A DNA stretch of 63,084 nt from Clostridia bacterium (GCA_022361035.1 JAKSBP010000411.1:1-63084), one strand, 5' to 3'; shown: positions 1 through 10,601, numbered from the stretch's first letter. The notes: generated from the sequence alone by a model not told the origin. Numbers and translations are program-made.

Positions 1-505
1 CAACAAGACTTCCGGCTTCGTATGTAGCAGTAAAAGTAGTTTCTCCTGTAGCTACTGTTAGTGTTTTTTCTGTTAAGTTTTCTTCAGTAACATTTTCATC
101 TGTTACTAGCGTTGCTTGAATTGTTGTTTCGTTAATAGCACTTACACTTTCAACAGCCAACTCAGCGTCACCAATCGGTTTTTGAGTACCTGCTTCATAT
201 CTAGTCTCATCACCGTGCTCATCTAACCGGGTTATTTCAGGCCATTGAGTTTTTTCTGCATCAGTAACGAATTGGTTACCAAATATAGTTCTAAAACCTT
301 CATCATTGAAGTCGTAGTATAAAGCATCTCCTGCCTCTACTAATGCTGTTTGAATTTGTGCATTATAGCTATCTTCAAATAATAAATCAATATGGTATGC
401 TTTGTCGCCTAATATAACAGTATTCCCAGGAATCGCTGCATAAGCGCCATTAACCATCAATAATGAAGCAGCTGCAACTAAAGACACAACTCTTCTTTTC
501 TTCAT
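1..505 (-). CDS. Secreted protein, partial (C-terminus beyond the window)
   Basis: The frame opens at an ATG at 505 with a strong GGAGGG ribosome binding site just upstream and stays open to the window edge, about 168 residues. Residues 1-23 form a signal peptide (MKKRR, then a hydrophobic run ending in YAA). The mature N-terminus contains ILGDKAYHID, a motif almost identical in the next gene (632-1315), followed by an aligned acidic stretch and a W-P-x-I-T-x-L-D segment. After residue 110 the sequence resembles an Ig-like beta domain (AVESVSAINETTIQA). It is therefore the first of two tandem paralogues next to an SLH-domain protein. An exported, surface-associated role is inferred; no enzymatic motif is visible. 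It is truncated only by the window edge. Confidence 0.8.
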   Translation of the reverse strand, partial: MKKRRVVSLVAAASLLMVNGAYAAIPGNTVILGDKAYHIDLLFEDSYNAQIQTALVEAGDALYYDFNDEGFRTIFGNQFVTDAEKTQWPEITRLDEHGDETRYEAGTQKPIGDAELAVESVSAINETTIQATLVTDENVTEENLTEKTLTVATGETTFTATYEAGSLV

Positions 506-586
506 GTTTTAGGTCCCTCCTAAAATTATTTATTTTTTTCGTTTTGCTAAATACATTATAATATATTTTATACACTAAAAATAGTG

Positions 587-619
587 GTATTTAATGTTAA
601 ATTTTCAAACATTAAATAC
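587..619 (-). terminator. Hairpin after the 632-1315 gene
   Basis: Perfect 12-bp inverted repeat (GTATTTAATGTT at 587-598 pairing with 608-619), 9-nt loop, followed on the minus strand by a T-rich run. It sits 13 bp past the stop codon of the 632-1315 gene, as expected for an intrinsic terminator. Confidence 0.6.
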
Positions 620-631
620 TGTAGAATTTTT

Positions 632-1315
632 TTAATATATATCTGTAACCTCAAAATATTTAACAACTGGGGTACTATCCTCTGCCCTTATAATCATTTT
701 CACCTCACCACTTGCTGATTTAAGATCCAAAATACCGCTTGCAAGAAGCTTGGAATCATTATCTAAGAACTGAATAGTAATTTCCTTATCAGTCAGGACA
801 GTAATTCTTTCGCTAATATCCCTAGTTACATCTATGTTATCAATTGGCCTTAAAACTCTGAATTGGGTAACATCAGTAAATGATTTATCAACAGAAATAA
901 TTGTTATTCTTTTGATATTTGGAATGGAACTTGATTCTACCTTAACATCTGCATAGTATGTATTAGGTTGTTCGATTACTCCTCCATTACCCTTATCATA
1001 TACTACCTCGGCACCGTTAGAGTCTAAGTAGGTAATGCTTGGCCAATCCTGTATAACCTCTTGGGGTATTATTTCACCTGTAAACATATCTCTATAATTA
1101 TCATCATCTAACCTATAACTAAGTCCATATCCATTAGAAATTGCTTTATTAAGCTGTTCATTTATATCATCAAGCAACTCAGGTAAAAAGAAATAATCTA
1201 TATGATAGGCTTTATCCCCTAAGATAATACTTTGATCAGGAATTTCAGCAAAAACCGCTGAAGACATAATCATTACGAGTGAAATGCTTAGAATTAATAC
1301 ATTCTTTAATTTCAT
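632..1315 (-). CDS. Small secreted surface protein, paralogue of the left-edge gene
   Basis: 227 residues. Signal peptide at residues 1-23 (MKLKN, hydrophobic core, cleavage near VFA-E). ATG start with an AGGAGG site 5-6 nt upstream. Residues about 31-41 carry IILGDKAYHID, shared with the truncated gene at 1-505. The C-terminal ~90 residues (IKRITI ... KLLASGILDL) resemble the extreme C-terminus of the neighbouring SLH protein (IKRVTV ... KKLASGTLDV), so the two appear to share a C-terminal beta module. There is no SLH domain, TM anchor or sortase motif. The gene lies 80 bp downstream of the SLH protein, separated by a perfect palindrome. It may be a surface-layer partner protein; the function is not recognised. 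Confidence 0.75.
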   Translation of the reverse strand: MKLKNVLILSISLVMIMSSAVFAEIPDQSIILGDKAYHIDYFFLPELLDDINEQLNKAISNGYGLSYRLDDDNYRDMFTGEIIPQEVIQDWPSITYLDSNGAEVVYDKGNGGVIEQPNTYYADVKVESSSIPNIKRITIISVDKSFTDVTQFRVLRPIDNIDVTRDISERITVLTDKEITIQFLDNDSKLLASGILDLKSASGEVKMIIRAEDSTPVVKYFEVTDIY

Positions 1316-1341
1316 CGTTTCCTCCTGATATGTTTTTTACT

Positions 1342-1372
1342 AAGCTAGCCTGTAGACACTACAGGCTAGCTT
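1342..1372. repeat. Perfect 14-bp palindromic hairpin between two surface genes
   Basis: AAGCTAGCCTGTAG at 1342-1355, 3-nt spacer, exact inverse complement at 1359-1372. It sits between the stop of the SLH gene (1396) and the RBS of the downstream gene (about 1321-1326). On the minus strand it is followed by an A run rather than a T run, so it is a poor terminator there. An mRNA-stabilising or differential-expression hairpin is more likely. Confidence 0.7.
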
Positions 1373-1395
1373 AATATTATTATTTTATACTAAAA

Positions 1396-4300
1396 TTACT
1401 TAACTTCAAATTCTACAGTCTTAGTTGCAGAAACATCTAATGTTCCTGATGCTAATTTCTTACCATCAACATCTAATATTTCAACTTCTACTGTTTTACT
1501 GCCACCGCTAACAAGTACATTAGTTTGTTCACCAATTGCAACTTGGCTACCACCGTTTACCGCGAAGAACTCTGCACCTTCTACACTAGTTTCAGTTACA
1601 GTAACCCTTTTTATTGCCTCAATCGATCCAACTAAAACATCTGCTGTAGCTGTTGCTTCTGGAACTATTTCCTCAAGCTTAGCTTCACACTCTTCTAGCT
1701 TTTCTAATAAAGAATCACTAATTTTGTTTTGCTGAGAACTAGTTAAATCTTCATAAGCTTCTCTAGCTTCTTCAACATCACTTTTGTCGCTTAACTCAAT
1801 TTGACTTGGATTTGGCAAATCAGAAATCAATTCTCTAACTTCCTTTACAGCCTCATCAACGTCAGCATCTTCTAATCTCATACCATCGTCTAAGTCTTCT
1901 TCTTCAGTGTACTTGATAACTACGATTTCGTTATCCTTTATGATGAACTCAAGAGCGTCTCCTTCATCAATGCTGTTTACACTCTTTTCATCTTCTTCAA
2001 GGTAGATAACTGCATCTTTATCAAGTTTGTAATCTTCATCATCATCTTCGCTACCTTCATAAACCACTATATCGTTACCATCTTTTTCCTTAAACCAGAT
2101 TGATCCACCATCAGCGTCACCTATTATATCGTAATCATCATGACCAGAATCCTTAAGCTTTAATTCTCCACCTCTTAATACAAATATGATAGGTGCTTCA
2201 TATCCAATATCTTTAATCTCATCTTGGTCATCGTCACTTGATACTGTATATTCTTTTTTACCTTCTTCAAATACATCAACTTCTACAGTCATAACATCGC
2301 CGTCAGTTTCGTAGTCTATTAAATAACCAACGTATGCATCGTCATCTGCTACTTCATCGTAGTTTTCTAAGAATGCTAAGAACTCTATTTCATCATCTTC
2401 ATCTTCGTGAGTTACTATAAGAACTTCAACTGCATTTTTAGAACCTGCACTTGGGATATCAAGATCTTCGAAATCTGCCCACTTAAGAACTTCTAAATCA
2501 TCATCATCATTTTCATCATTTTCTTTATACTCACTGTAATCGATGTATAAAGAATCTGTTCTATCATAGTAGTTGTCTCCATCTTCGTCTTCAACATTAT
2601 CGTCACTGATTTCGTCTAATTCAACAACTTTTATAACTCTTCCTCTAGATCCGTCATAATCTACTGCGTCTCCAGAACTTGCATCGTAAACCTTAGCTAT
2701 TACATCTATATCTCCATCATCTTCTACATCATACTCAATGATGTCACCTTTAGCAAGATCATCAAAATCAAAACCATTTTCATAATCATCTACATCATAG
2801 GTGATAGTGTCACCAGTTTCTGTCCATAACTTCAGTACATCATCTATACCTTGGTCTGTTCCAATGATAACTGCATAATTTCCAGTTGTAGCCTCAACAT
2901 CAGTTGTCAATAATGCTACTCTACCCTTTGTATCTCTAACTATTTTTACATCTTCATCATATACATCGTCAAATATATCATCTAAATCAGATTGTCTATT
3001 TCCTGATTCAACTGAATCCATTTCATCTAATGAGTAAGCAAAATCATTAGCTAATGAGTAAGCTGTATCATCAACGTAAACTTTACCTCTAGTTTGCCCT
3101 GTATTTGCTTTACCTCTTTTAACCTTTGTTAACTCGCCTGTTACTGCTTCTTCTCTCTTAACCATTATATAGGCTTTGTCATCATCGTTACCATCTTCAT
3201 AGAAGTAGATTACATCGTCCTTTTCAAGGTCTTCTAATTCTAATGCTGCTCCAGTAGTATCATAAAGATAGAACTCATCATAATCTTCTAAATCTAACTC
3301 TTCGTCTTCACTTGCATTACCTTCTGTGAAAGTATCAACGTACTTAACTATAGAATCATCAGTATCTACATCTAGAACAACACCATTTACGATTTCAAAT
3401 GTTGCTAAATCTACAAATGCAACTTTACCTTTTTCAAGTACTATATTACCAAAGGCATAGGAATGGCCACTCGCACCTTGTACTTTGTAATCCATTTCCT
3501 CACCATCTAATAACTCTGTTAAGTTAAATACTAATTCTCTATCATCATCGTCATCCCACTCAATTTCATCAGTTACATCTTCGTTATTGATATAGAATCT
3601 TAAATTCTTATCAAACTTGTAGAATTTACCTGATTCTCTAATATATAGCTTACCGTCATCATCTTCACCATCTTCATCTTCTTGACCATCTTCGTAAGCT
3701 ATACTTCTGAAGTAACTTGAAGCAGGAGTTTCAATTTCTGTATAAATTAATAATTCACCATCAAAGTATCCTGTAATTTGTAAACCTACTAATGCTTCTG
3801 CACTAACAGATTCCTTATACTCAACTTCTATTTCATCATCTTCATCATAATTAATACCATCAATTTCTACATCATCTTCTATAGCTAATAATGTTAATTC
3901 ATCTGAATTTAATTTGTCATCTAATCTCTTAGTAGCAACAACTCTAATTTCCTCTACTTTATCAATTCCAAGTTTATTTTCTAATAAAGTCTCATCTGAT
4001 ACTTCGTAGTTAATGTCATCGCCTTCAAATTTGTCAGCTTTAACTACTTCTGCATCTAAAGTGTTGTTTAACATTACAGCAACAGAACCTCTGTCAGCTG
4101 TTCCTGATGCTGAAAATTTAACATCATCAGTAATATCTAATTCTGCAGCCTTAGCTACATAGTTTCCTGGCCAAGCACCGTGTAAGAATCTATCTTGGTA
4201 ACCTAAGCCTCTTACAAGCATTGTAACAGCTTCACCGTAGCTTACTTCTTTAGTAGGCTTGAAAGTTCCATCTGGATAACCTCTTAAGATTCCTTGCCCT

Positions 4301-4623
4301 ACAGCTGTGTTAACATATCCTGAAGACCATCTGTCAGCTCCAACATCTGCAAATTGAGTTGCACCCTTTGCAGCATCAGCAGCAGCACCTAATCCTAAAG
4401 CTTCAACTACTAATTTAGCAAATTGTTCTCTTGTAACTTTTAATTCTGGATGATATTTTCCGTCATCCATACCATCTACAATACCAAATGCTGCCAATCT
4501 CTCTACAGCTTCTTTAACTGCTTCGTCTTCGATATCAGCAGTGATATCATTACCAGCGAAAGCAAAGCTCATTGAGCCTAGTACTAATGAAAGTACTAAT
4601 ACTAAAGATAGTATCTTTCTCAT
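1396..4623 (-). CDS. SLH-domain S-layer-like protein, strongly acidic
   Basis: 1075 residues. Signal peptide 1-23 (cleavage at AFA-G). Three N-terminal SLH repeats (about residues 28-195), recognisable from FGIVDGMDDGKYHPE, VTREQFAKL, ILRGYPDGTFKP and SYGEAVTMLVRGLGY; SLH repeats bind pyruvylated secondary cell-wall polymer. The remainder is an extremely Asp/Glu-rich beta-type region with many DDD/EDDD runs. The last ~75 residues (IKRVTVTET to the C-terminus) form a module shared with the 632-1315 protein. Architecture and size fit an S-layer protein. A consensus sigma-A promoter and a ~140-nt leader precede it, as expected for a highly expressed surface-layer gene. Calcium binding by the acidic tracts is only an inference. 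Confidence 0.85.
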   Translation of the reverse strand: MRKILSLVLVLSLVLGSMSFAFAGNDITADIEDEAVKEAVERLAAFGIVDGMDDGKYHPELKVTREQFAKLVVEALGLGAAADAAKGATQFADVGADRWSSGYVNTAVGQGILRGYPDGTFKPTKEVSYGEAVTMLVRGLGYQDRFLHGAWPGNYVAKAAELDITDDVKFSASGTADRGSVAVMLNNTLDAEVVKADKFEGDDINYEVSDETLLENKLGIDKVEEIRVVATKRLDDKLNSDELTLLAIEDDVEIDGINYDEDDEIEVEYKESVSAEALVGLQITGYFDGELLIYTEIETPASSYFRSIAYEDGQEDEDGEDDDGKLYIRESGKFYKFDKNLRFYINNEDVTDEIEWDDDDDRELVFNLTELLDGEEMDYKVQGASGHSYAFGNIVLEKGKVAFVDLATFEIVNGVVLDVDTDDSIVKYVDTFTEGNASEDEELDLEDYDEFYLYDTTGAALELEDLEKDDVIYFYEDGNDDDKAYIMVKREEAVTGELTKVKRGKANTGQTRGKVYVDDTAYSLANDFAYSLDEMDSVESGNRQSDLDDIFDDVYDEDVKIVRDTKGRVALLTTDVEATTGNYAVIIGTDQGIDDVLKLWTETGDTITYDVDDYENGFDFDDLAKGDIIEYDVEDDGDIDVIAKVYDASSGDAVDYDGSRGRVIKVVELDEISDDNVEDEDGDNYYDRTDSLYIDYSEYKENDENDDDDLEVLKWADFEDLDIPSAGSKNAVEVLIVTHEDEDDEIEFLAFLENYDEVADDDAYVGYLIDYETDGDVMTVEVDVFEEGKKEYTVSSDDDQDEIKDIGYEAPIIFVLRGGELKLKDSGHDDYDIIGDADGGSIWFKEKDGNDIVVYEGSEDDDEDYKLDKDAVIYLEEDEKSVNSIDEGDALEFIIKDNEIVVIKYTEEEDLDDGMRLEDADVDEAVKEVRELISDLPNPSQIELSDKSDVEEAREAYEDLTSSQQNKISDSLLEKLEECEAKLEEIVPEATATADVLVGSIEAIKRVTVTETSVEGAEFFAVNGGSQVAIGEQTNVLVSGGSKTVEVEILDVDGKKLASGTLDVSATKTVEFEVK

Positions 4624-4771
4624 GTGTCAATTTCCTCCTTTAAAATTTTCATTTTGTTTTAGGGATTAATAAAATCTGTCAATCCATCCTCCCCTGCAAG
4701 GATGGAGGACATAATTTCTATAGAAGTGAAAAAAATCTCTTTTGGAGTCTCCTCTTCACATTCTAAACTAG

Positions 4772-4800
4772 ATTATAGCACCCAAAGTATAAGCAGTCAA
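4772..4800 (-). promoter_or_regulatory. Sigma-A promoter of the SLH surface-protein gene
   Basis: TTGACT (4795-4800), 17-bp spacer, TATAAT (4772-4777) on the minus strand. Transcription would start near 4765, giving a ~140-nt 5' leader with a hairpin CCATCC/GGATGG (4684-4689 with 4700-4705) before the RBS. Confidence 0.75.
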
Positions 4801-4948
4801 TCAAATGGGCCCTAATGTAATAAAACTGTAATACTAAAAATCGTAGCTATTAGATGACCATCAAAACTTCTAAAACTACATATTTAATTATACTCTAAAT
4901 ATTCTTTAAATACCATTACAGTATTATTACATTTAATTACACAGGGGT

Positions 4949-5066
4949 TACATAATCCCTAGTGTCCACCAAGCCCACAGCTTTTTGTGGCAATGGTGAA
5001 ATCTCCACCTCAATTTTCAGTCTGCCATGCACTAGCAAATTTCTCAAGATGGTAAAGGATTATATA
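4949..5066 (-). ncRNA. Unidentified multi-helix RNA candidate
   Basis: Read on the minus strand: a 10-bp closing helix (TATATAATCC 5066-5057 with GGATTATGTA 4958-4949, one G-U pair), an immediately adjoining helix (CTAGTG 5035-5030 with CACTAG 4964-4959), and two hairpins inside it (5009-4995 and 4991-4973, the latter CCACA/TGTGG). This multi-branched fold is more G+C-rich than its surroundings. It lies between the pyrG terminator and the SLH-gene promoter. It may be a cis-regulatory leader read through to the SLH gene, or an independent RNA. I do not recognise a known riboswitch consensus in it. Confidence 0.4.
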
Positions 5067-5136
5067 ACGCTCCTTAGAGTATGTCTTATGTATTCTTCAC
5101 AAATTATATATATTCTATCTAACTAGAAAAATTCCT

Positions 5137-5188
5137 GCAAAAAATAAAAAAAAGGCCAAATATACCCCTTTTATAGGTAATTTAGCCT
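5137..5188 (-). terminator. Intrinsic terminator of pyrG
   Basis: Imperfect stem (AGGCTAAATTACC pairing with GGTATATTTGGCCT on the minus strand, 5188-5153) followed by a long T run (complement of 5137-5152), about 100 bp past the pyrG stop. Confidence 0.75.
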
Positions 5189-5288
5189 AGGTTTTAGTCC
5201 TATACTTTTATTAAATATCTACTACTTCTTATTAAAATCCAGCTTTGCTTTCTATATATATAAATATTGAGCCTTCCTCTATGGTCCC

Positions 5289-6923
<1,635 letters not shown>

Positions 6924-6956
6924 TCAAGTTCCAAACTGAAACTTCTATCTTCTTAC

Positions 6957-7037
6957 AAAAAAAGTGAGAGGTCACCCCCAAGGGTGACCTACCTGTCCTC
7001 ACTTAATATAATGGCAGGGCACCCTAAATGGGTGCTC
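6957..7037 (-). promoter_or_regulatory. Two-hairpin attenuator-like leader of pyrG
   Basis: Minus-strand order: hairpin 1 (GCACCC/GGGTGC, 7035-7019), then a terminator-like hairpin 2 with outer AAGTGAG/CTCACTT (7004-6962), inner GGTCACCC/GGGTGACC, and a T run (6963-6957). The 3' arm of hairpin 1 (GGGTG) is complementary to the 5' arm of hairpin 2 (CACCC), so the structures could be mutually exclusive. Because a promoter lies upstream (7082-7110), this is leader of pyrG rather than simply a ctp terminator. The regulator is unknown. Confidence 0.55.
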
Positions 7038-7081
7038 TTTTTTCGTCATATTTTTTCGTTTTCCACTGTAACAACTACATT

Positions 7082-7110
7082 AGTATATAATGAGTATATG
7101 ATGAAGTCAA
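7082..7110 (-). promoter_or_regulatory. Sigma-A promoter of pyrG
   Basis: TTGACT (7105-7110), 17-bp spacer, TATACT (7082-7087) on the minus strand, about 190 bp upstream of the pyrG ATG. The predicted start region reads AATGTAG, not the GGGC start used in the known CTP-sensing reiterative-transcription mechanism of pyrG. Confidence 0.65.
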
Positions 7111-7196
7111 GAGGATATTTAAAATTTCCATTAAAAACTAGCCTAGACTATAATCTCAAAGCTAGTTCCTTAAACTCTAGCTCTAAGACCGATTCC

Positions 7197-8615
7197 TTAA
7201 AAGCTTGAAACCTTTTGTATGGCCTTTTCAAGCTGTAAATCCTTAATCCCTTCATTATATACTTCGATTGCCCTTTCATACAGTTTATCCCTAGTGGTAT
7301 AATCCAATACTCCGTAGGGCGATAACCCTTGGAATTTTTGGAATTCCTTGATTGCATCATATGTCTTATCATCTAATATACCAGTAACTTCAACATCGTA
7401 ACCTATATAGCCTAGCCTCTGCTGAGCTCCATAGACGTTTAAACCCTTATCCTTCTTCTGCGGCTTAACGTCTTCTATCATAGGTACAAAGGTTTTGATA
7501 TCATCTCTATTTTCATGGGCTATATTTTCTATAACCAAGTCTGGTGTCAAACCTACTCCATCTATCTTTCTTTCCTTCGGTGTCAAATATTCCCCTATGG
7601 TAATCTTAAGTCCTCCTCCATTTGAAAGTGACAAGACGTTCTGTATAGTACCTTTACCATAGGTCTGAGTACCGATTACTATTCCTGACTTTGCATCTTG
7701 TATAGCACCCGCAAATATTTCTGAGGCACTTGCACTTCCACCGTCAACTAACACTACAAGAGGTTTATCCATATCCTCAAGCTTAGATTTACGAGTATCC
7801 CTTTTATCTTTTCTATATTGTATATGAACAATGGGTAGCCCCTTGGGTACAAAGTAATCTGCAACCTTAACAACCTCTGAAAGTGCTCCACCAGGATTGT
7901 TCCTCAGGTCAACTATAAAGGATTTTACATTCTTATCTAGAAGGTCATCTAGGGCTTTCCTTATATATTCATTAGTATTTTTATTGAATTGAATTATTTT
8001 TATGTAGCCAATGTTATCATCAATAACCTCATATTCAACTGGGTTTATTTTTATAATATCCCTTACTATATCAAAATACTTTATCTGGGTATTACCCTTC
8101 CTTAATATTCCTAATCTTACATCTGTACCGGGTTCTCCCCTCATTAACTTTAGTACCTTTTCTAGATTGTATTCACTAATATCAATATCGTCAACAATTT
8201 TTATAATATCCCCAGCCTTTATCCCAGCCCTATCACCGGGAGTTCCCTTAAGGGGTGCTATTACAGTAACATTACCATTTCTCATTCCAACTGAAATTCC
8301 TATTCCACCAAAGGTTCCCGATGTATCAAGGTTAAAATTATCATAATTTTCAGGAGTAAAATATTTACTATGTTGGTCTAAGGCCTCAAACAATCCTTTA
8401 TAGGCTCCTTCCATTAATTGTTCATCAGTAACATCATATTTATACTTAGCCTTTATATACCTTATCATAAGCTCAAGATATTCTATTCTCTCTCCAAGGT
8501 TTTCAAAGGTCTTCTGTGGCTCCCGCCCATAGGCAATTGACGAAAAAAGTATTGTTATTATCAAAACTCCAGCAAGTATGGGGGATAATCTAGTCTTTTC
8601 TCTACTATTAATCAT
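7197..8615 (-). CDS. C-terminal processing peptidase (S41) with PDZ and peptidoglycan-binding domains
   Basis: 472 residues. N-terminal signal/anchor (11-29), so it acts outside the membrane. PDZ domain about 95-175 (GIGISV, GDRAGIKAGDII). S41 protease core about 200-370 with the catalytic Ser296 in GGSASAS and Lys321 in TYGKGT, 25 residues apart as in tail-specific proteases. C-terminal peptidoglycan-binding domain (about 395-455: AQQRLGYIGYDV, FQKFQGLSPYG). This is the CtpA/CtpB architecture. In sporulating Firmicutes CtpB cleaves SpoIVFA to activate pro-sigma-K processing, but other paralogues have vegetative roles, so the exact role is not assignable here. Monocistronic by context. Confidence 0.93.
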   Translation of the reverse strand: MINSREKTRLSPILAGVLIITILFSSIAYGREPQKTFENLGERIEYLELMIRYIKAKYKYDVTDEQLMEGAYKGLFEALDQHSKYFTPENYDNFNLDTSGTFGGIGISVGMRNGNVTVIAPLKGTPGDRAGIKAGDIIKIVDDIDISEYNLEKVLKLMRGEPGTDVRLGILRKGNTQIKYFDIVRDIIKINPVEYEVIDDNIGYIKIIQFNKNTNEYIRKALDDLLDKNVKSFIVDLRNNPGGALSEVVKVADYFVPKGLPIVHIQYRKDKRDTRKSKLEDMDKPLVVLVDGGSASASEIFAGAIQDAKSGIVIGTQTYGKGTIQNVLSLSNGGGLKITIGEYLTPKERKIDGVGLTPDLVIENIAHENRDDIKTFVPMIEDVKPQKKDKGLNVYGAQQRLGYIGYDVEVTGILDDKTYDAIKEFQKFQGLSPYGVLDYTTRDKLYERAIEVYNEGIKDLQLEKAIQKVSSF

Positions 8616-9077
8616 GTTCTCCTCCTTTATATTAGTTGTATGAATCTAAAGCTAGACTTAATATTATTCTTTTAAAATCAACTCTTCAGTTCTTTACATA
8701 AAACTCTAAAGAAACACAGAAAAAAGAATAGGCTTTCATACTAAATAAGATTTTAGAGTCACACATCTACAATAATTTTAGGTTGATTTTTTAAAAGTAC
8801 TGTTCAAAGCCCTATAAATATATTGTATTAGAAAATTATAGCTTGTGTCCAATAAAATATTCTTTAAAATTATATTACAGATAAGGAGTAGGTAAAAGGG
8901 GCTAAGATTAGCTTTTTATTTTAAATAAATTCTTTTAAAGACTATATTTTATCCCCTAAACTATATTTATTTTAATTGTGCTGTCTCTTCAATTATACAT
9001 AATAATACCCTATAGGCTAGACTTTCTTACAATCTATCCTATAGGGCACATTTTAATATTTATTTATTAACCATTTC
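8616..9077. other. AT-rich intergenic region with a terminator hairpin
   Basis: 462 bp without a convincing gene. At 9008-9046 there is a hairpin (CCCTATAGG/CCTATAGGG with TAGA/TCTA extension, 11-nt loop) followed on the minus strand by TATTATTAT. It lies 31 bp past the end of the downstream surface operon and probably terminates it. The remainder, closest to the ctp gene, is A/T-rich with no recognised motif. Confidence 0.6.
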
Positions 9078-10601
9078 CTACATAAAATTTACTATGTTTT
9101 CTCTATAATCTCTTTGAAGGTCTCTTTGAAGGAACTCTAAAAATCTTACTAGCATGGCAGAGGCCTCGGCCCTTGTCATGATTCCATTAGGATTTATACG
9201 ATTACTTTGGTCGCCATAGATTAGACCTACTTCTCTGGCCACATATATAAAATCCTTAGCCCAATATGGAATTTCCCCATCGTCATCAAAGGAGGTATAG
9301 TATCCAGGAGTAGGAGCTTTAGTCTCAAAGCCCAATGCCCTTATTAATATGGTTATAGCTTGGGCTCTAGTAAGGGGCTCATCGGGATCAAAGTTATTAT
9401 CATTAGTTCCCTTTATTAATCCCTTCTCTACAGCTTGCTTTACCTTATCATAGGACTCGTGATTTACGTCCACGTCGTTAAAGTAGGCAATCTCGGGCTC
9501 CCTATTCCTTCTTCTTTCCACCCTGCCCCTATCATTTTCCACCGAGGGCCTTATGTCACATGCCTGTATAATTCCCTTGGTAAACTCAAGTCTCGTCATA
9601 GGTGAATCGGGTAAAAAGAAGGTCACGCTGCCCTCAAATACATCAAGGGAATAGAGTTTTTCAATATATTCCTGGGCCCAATGGCCACCTAAGTCTTTAA
9701 ATTTAGGGATAATTAAACGTTCAACTTTAGGATTCATCTTCTTAGATAGAGTTATGGTTTCCTTCTCTCGCCTACCCCTTCTAGGAACACCATCCCGCCA
9801 CTGGGGTAAATCATAGTTATATTTTGATACTACTTCACGATTAGTTATCCTTAGATGCCCTCCATCAAAACTAGAGAAGTTGGCTTCATTTTCAGAATAC
9901 TTGAGGCTTTTTGAAGTACTATCGGAGGTCTGTATATTTACAGTTCCCTGCCATTCTACTTCCTCCTCCTCAAGCTCATCATCCTCGTCCCCTTCTAATA
10001 ATATGCCATCAAAATCGATTACATAGTTTATCAATTGGGTCTGGGTTCCTCCCCAAAAGTTTTGATATCCCACATCTCCACCGGAAATATCAAGTATAAT
10101 CTTCCCCTGTTCGTCATTATCTCTATAGTATTTATAATATTTTCTTCCTTTGAGATTTCCCGAGTAAAAATCCGAAGCTGGCCTATTGTCTATAACATTA
10201 GATTTTGAAAACTGAAAATCCTCTAAAACAAACTTTTCATCTCCTATTGTAATAGTTTCAGAATAATTATCATCTACTTCAGTATAGGCTATTGTCTGCC
10301 CTTTATCGTTCCTCTTATCGTATTTCGTTATCAAGGTAAGTCTTCTAGAAAATTTCCCCTCTATTTCCTTATCTTCAGGAGTCAATCTAAAGTCATACTT
10401 GATTTTCTTTTCATCTTCCTTTTCATTTATGGTAACCTTATATTCTCCTACAAATTTTATAGGCTCTCCCGTAAGAAATACTACTTCGGAATATTCATAT
10501 TCATTATGGACTCCACCTACAAAGTCCAGGGGTTCAGCCCATCCTTGAAAGGGAATAAGTGCCATAATAATTATTATAACCGATGCTACAGCTCTTTTCA
10601 C
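9078..10601 (-). CDS. SLH-domain surface protein, last gene of the surface operon
   Basis: 507 residues. Signal peptide 1-22 (cleavage near GWA-E). N-terminal ~300 residues form a unique beta-rich domain with an acidic patch (DEDDELEEEEVE). Three C-terminal SLH repeats follow (about 305-485: FKDLGGHWAQEYIEKL, MTRLEFTKGIIQA, GLIKGTNDNNFDPDEPLTRAQ, VGLIYGDQ), placing the wall anchor at the C-terminus. It starts 13 bp after the preceding gene, so it is cotranscribed with the three exported proteins encoded upstream. It probably tethers that assembly to the cell wall (inference). Confidence 0.85.
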   Translation of the reverse strand: MKRAVASVIIIIMALIPFQGWAEPLDFVGGVHNEYEYSEVVFLTGEPIKFVGEYKVTINEKEDEKKIKYDFRLTPEDKEIEGKFSRRLTLITKYDKRNDKGQTIAYTEVDDNYSETITIGDEKFVLEDFQFSKSNVIDNRPASDFYSGNLKGRKYYKYYRDNDEQGKIILDISGGDVGYQNFWGGTQTQLINYVIDFDGILLEGDEDDELEEEEVEWQGTVNIQTSDSTSKSLKYSENEANFSSFDGGHLRITNREVVSKYNYDLPQWRDGVPRRGRREKETITLSKKMNPKVERLIIPKFKDLGGHWAQEYIEKLYSLDVFEGSVTFFLPDSPMTRLEFTKGIIQACDIRPSVENDRGRVERRRNREPEIAYFNDVDVNHESYDKVKQAVEKGLIKGTNDNNFDPDEPLTRAQAITILIRALGFETKAPTPGYYTSFDDDGEIPYWAKDFIYVAREVGLIYGDQSNRINPNGIMTRAEASAMLVRFLEFLQRDLQRDYRENIVNFM

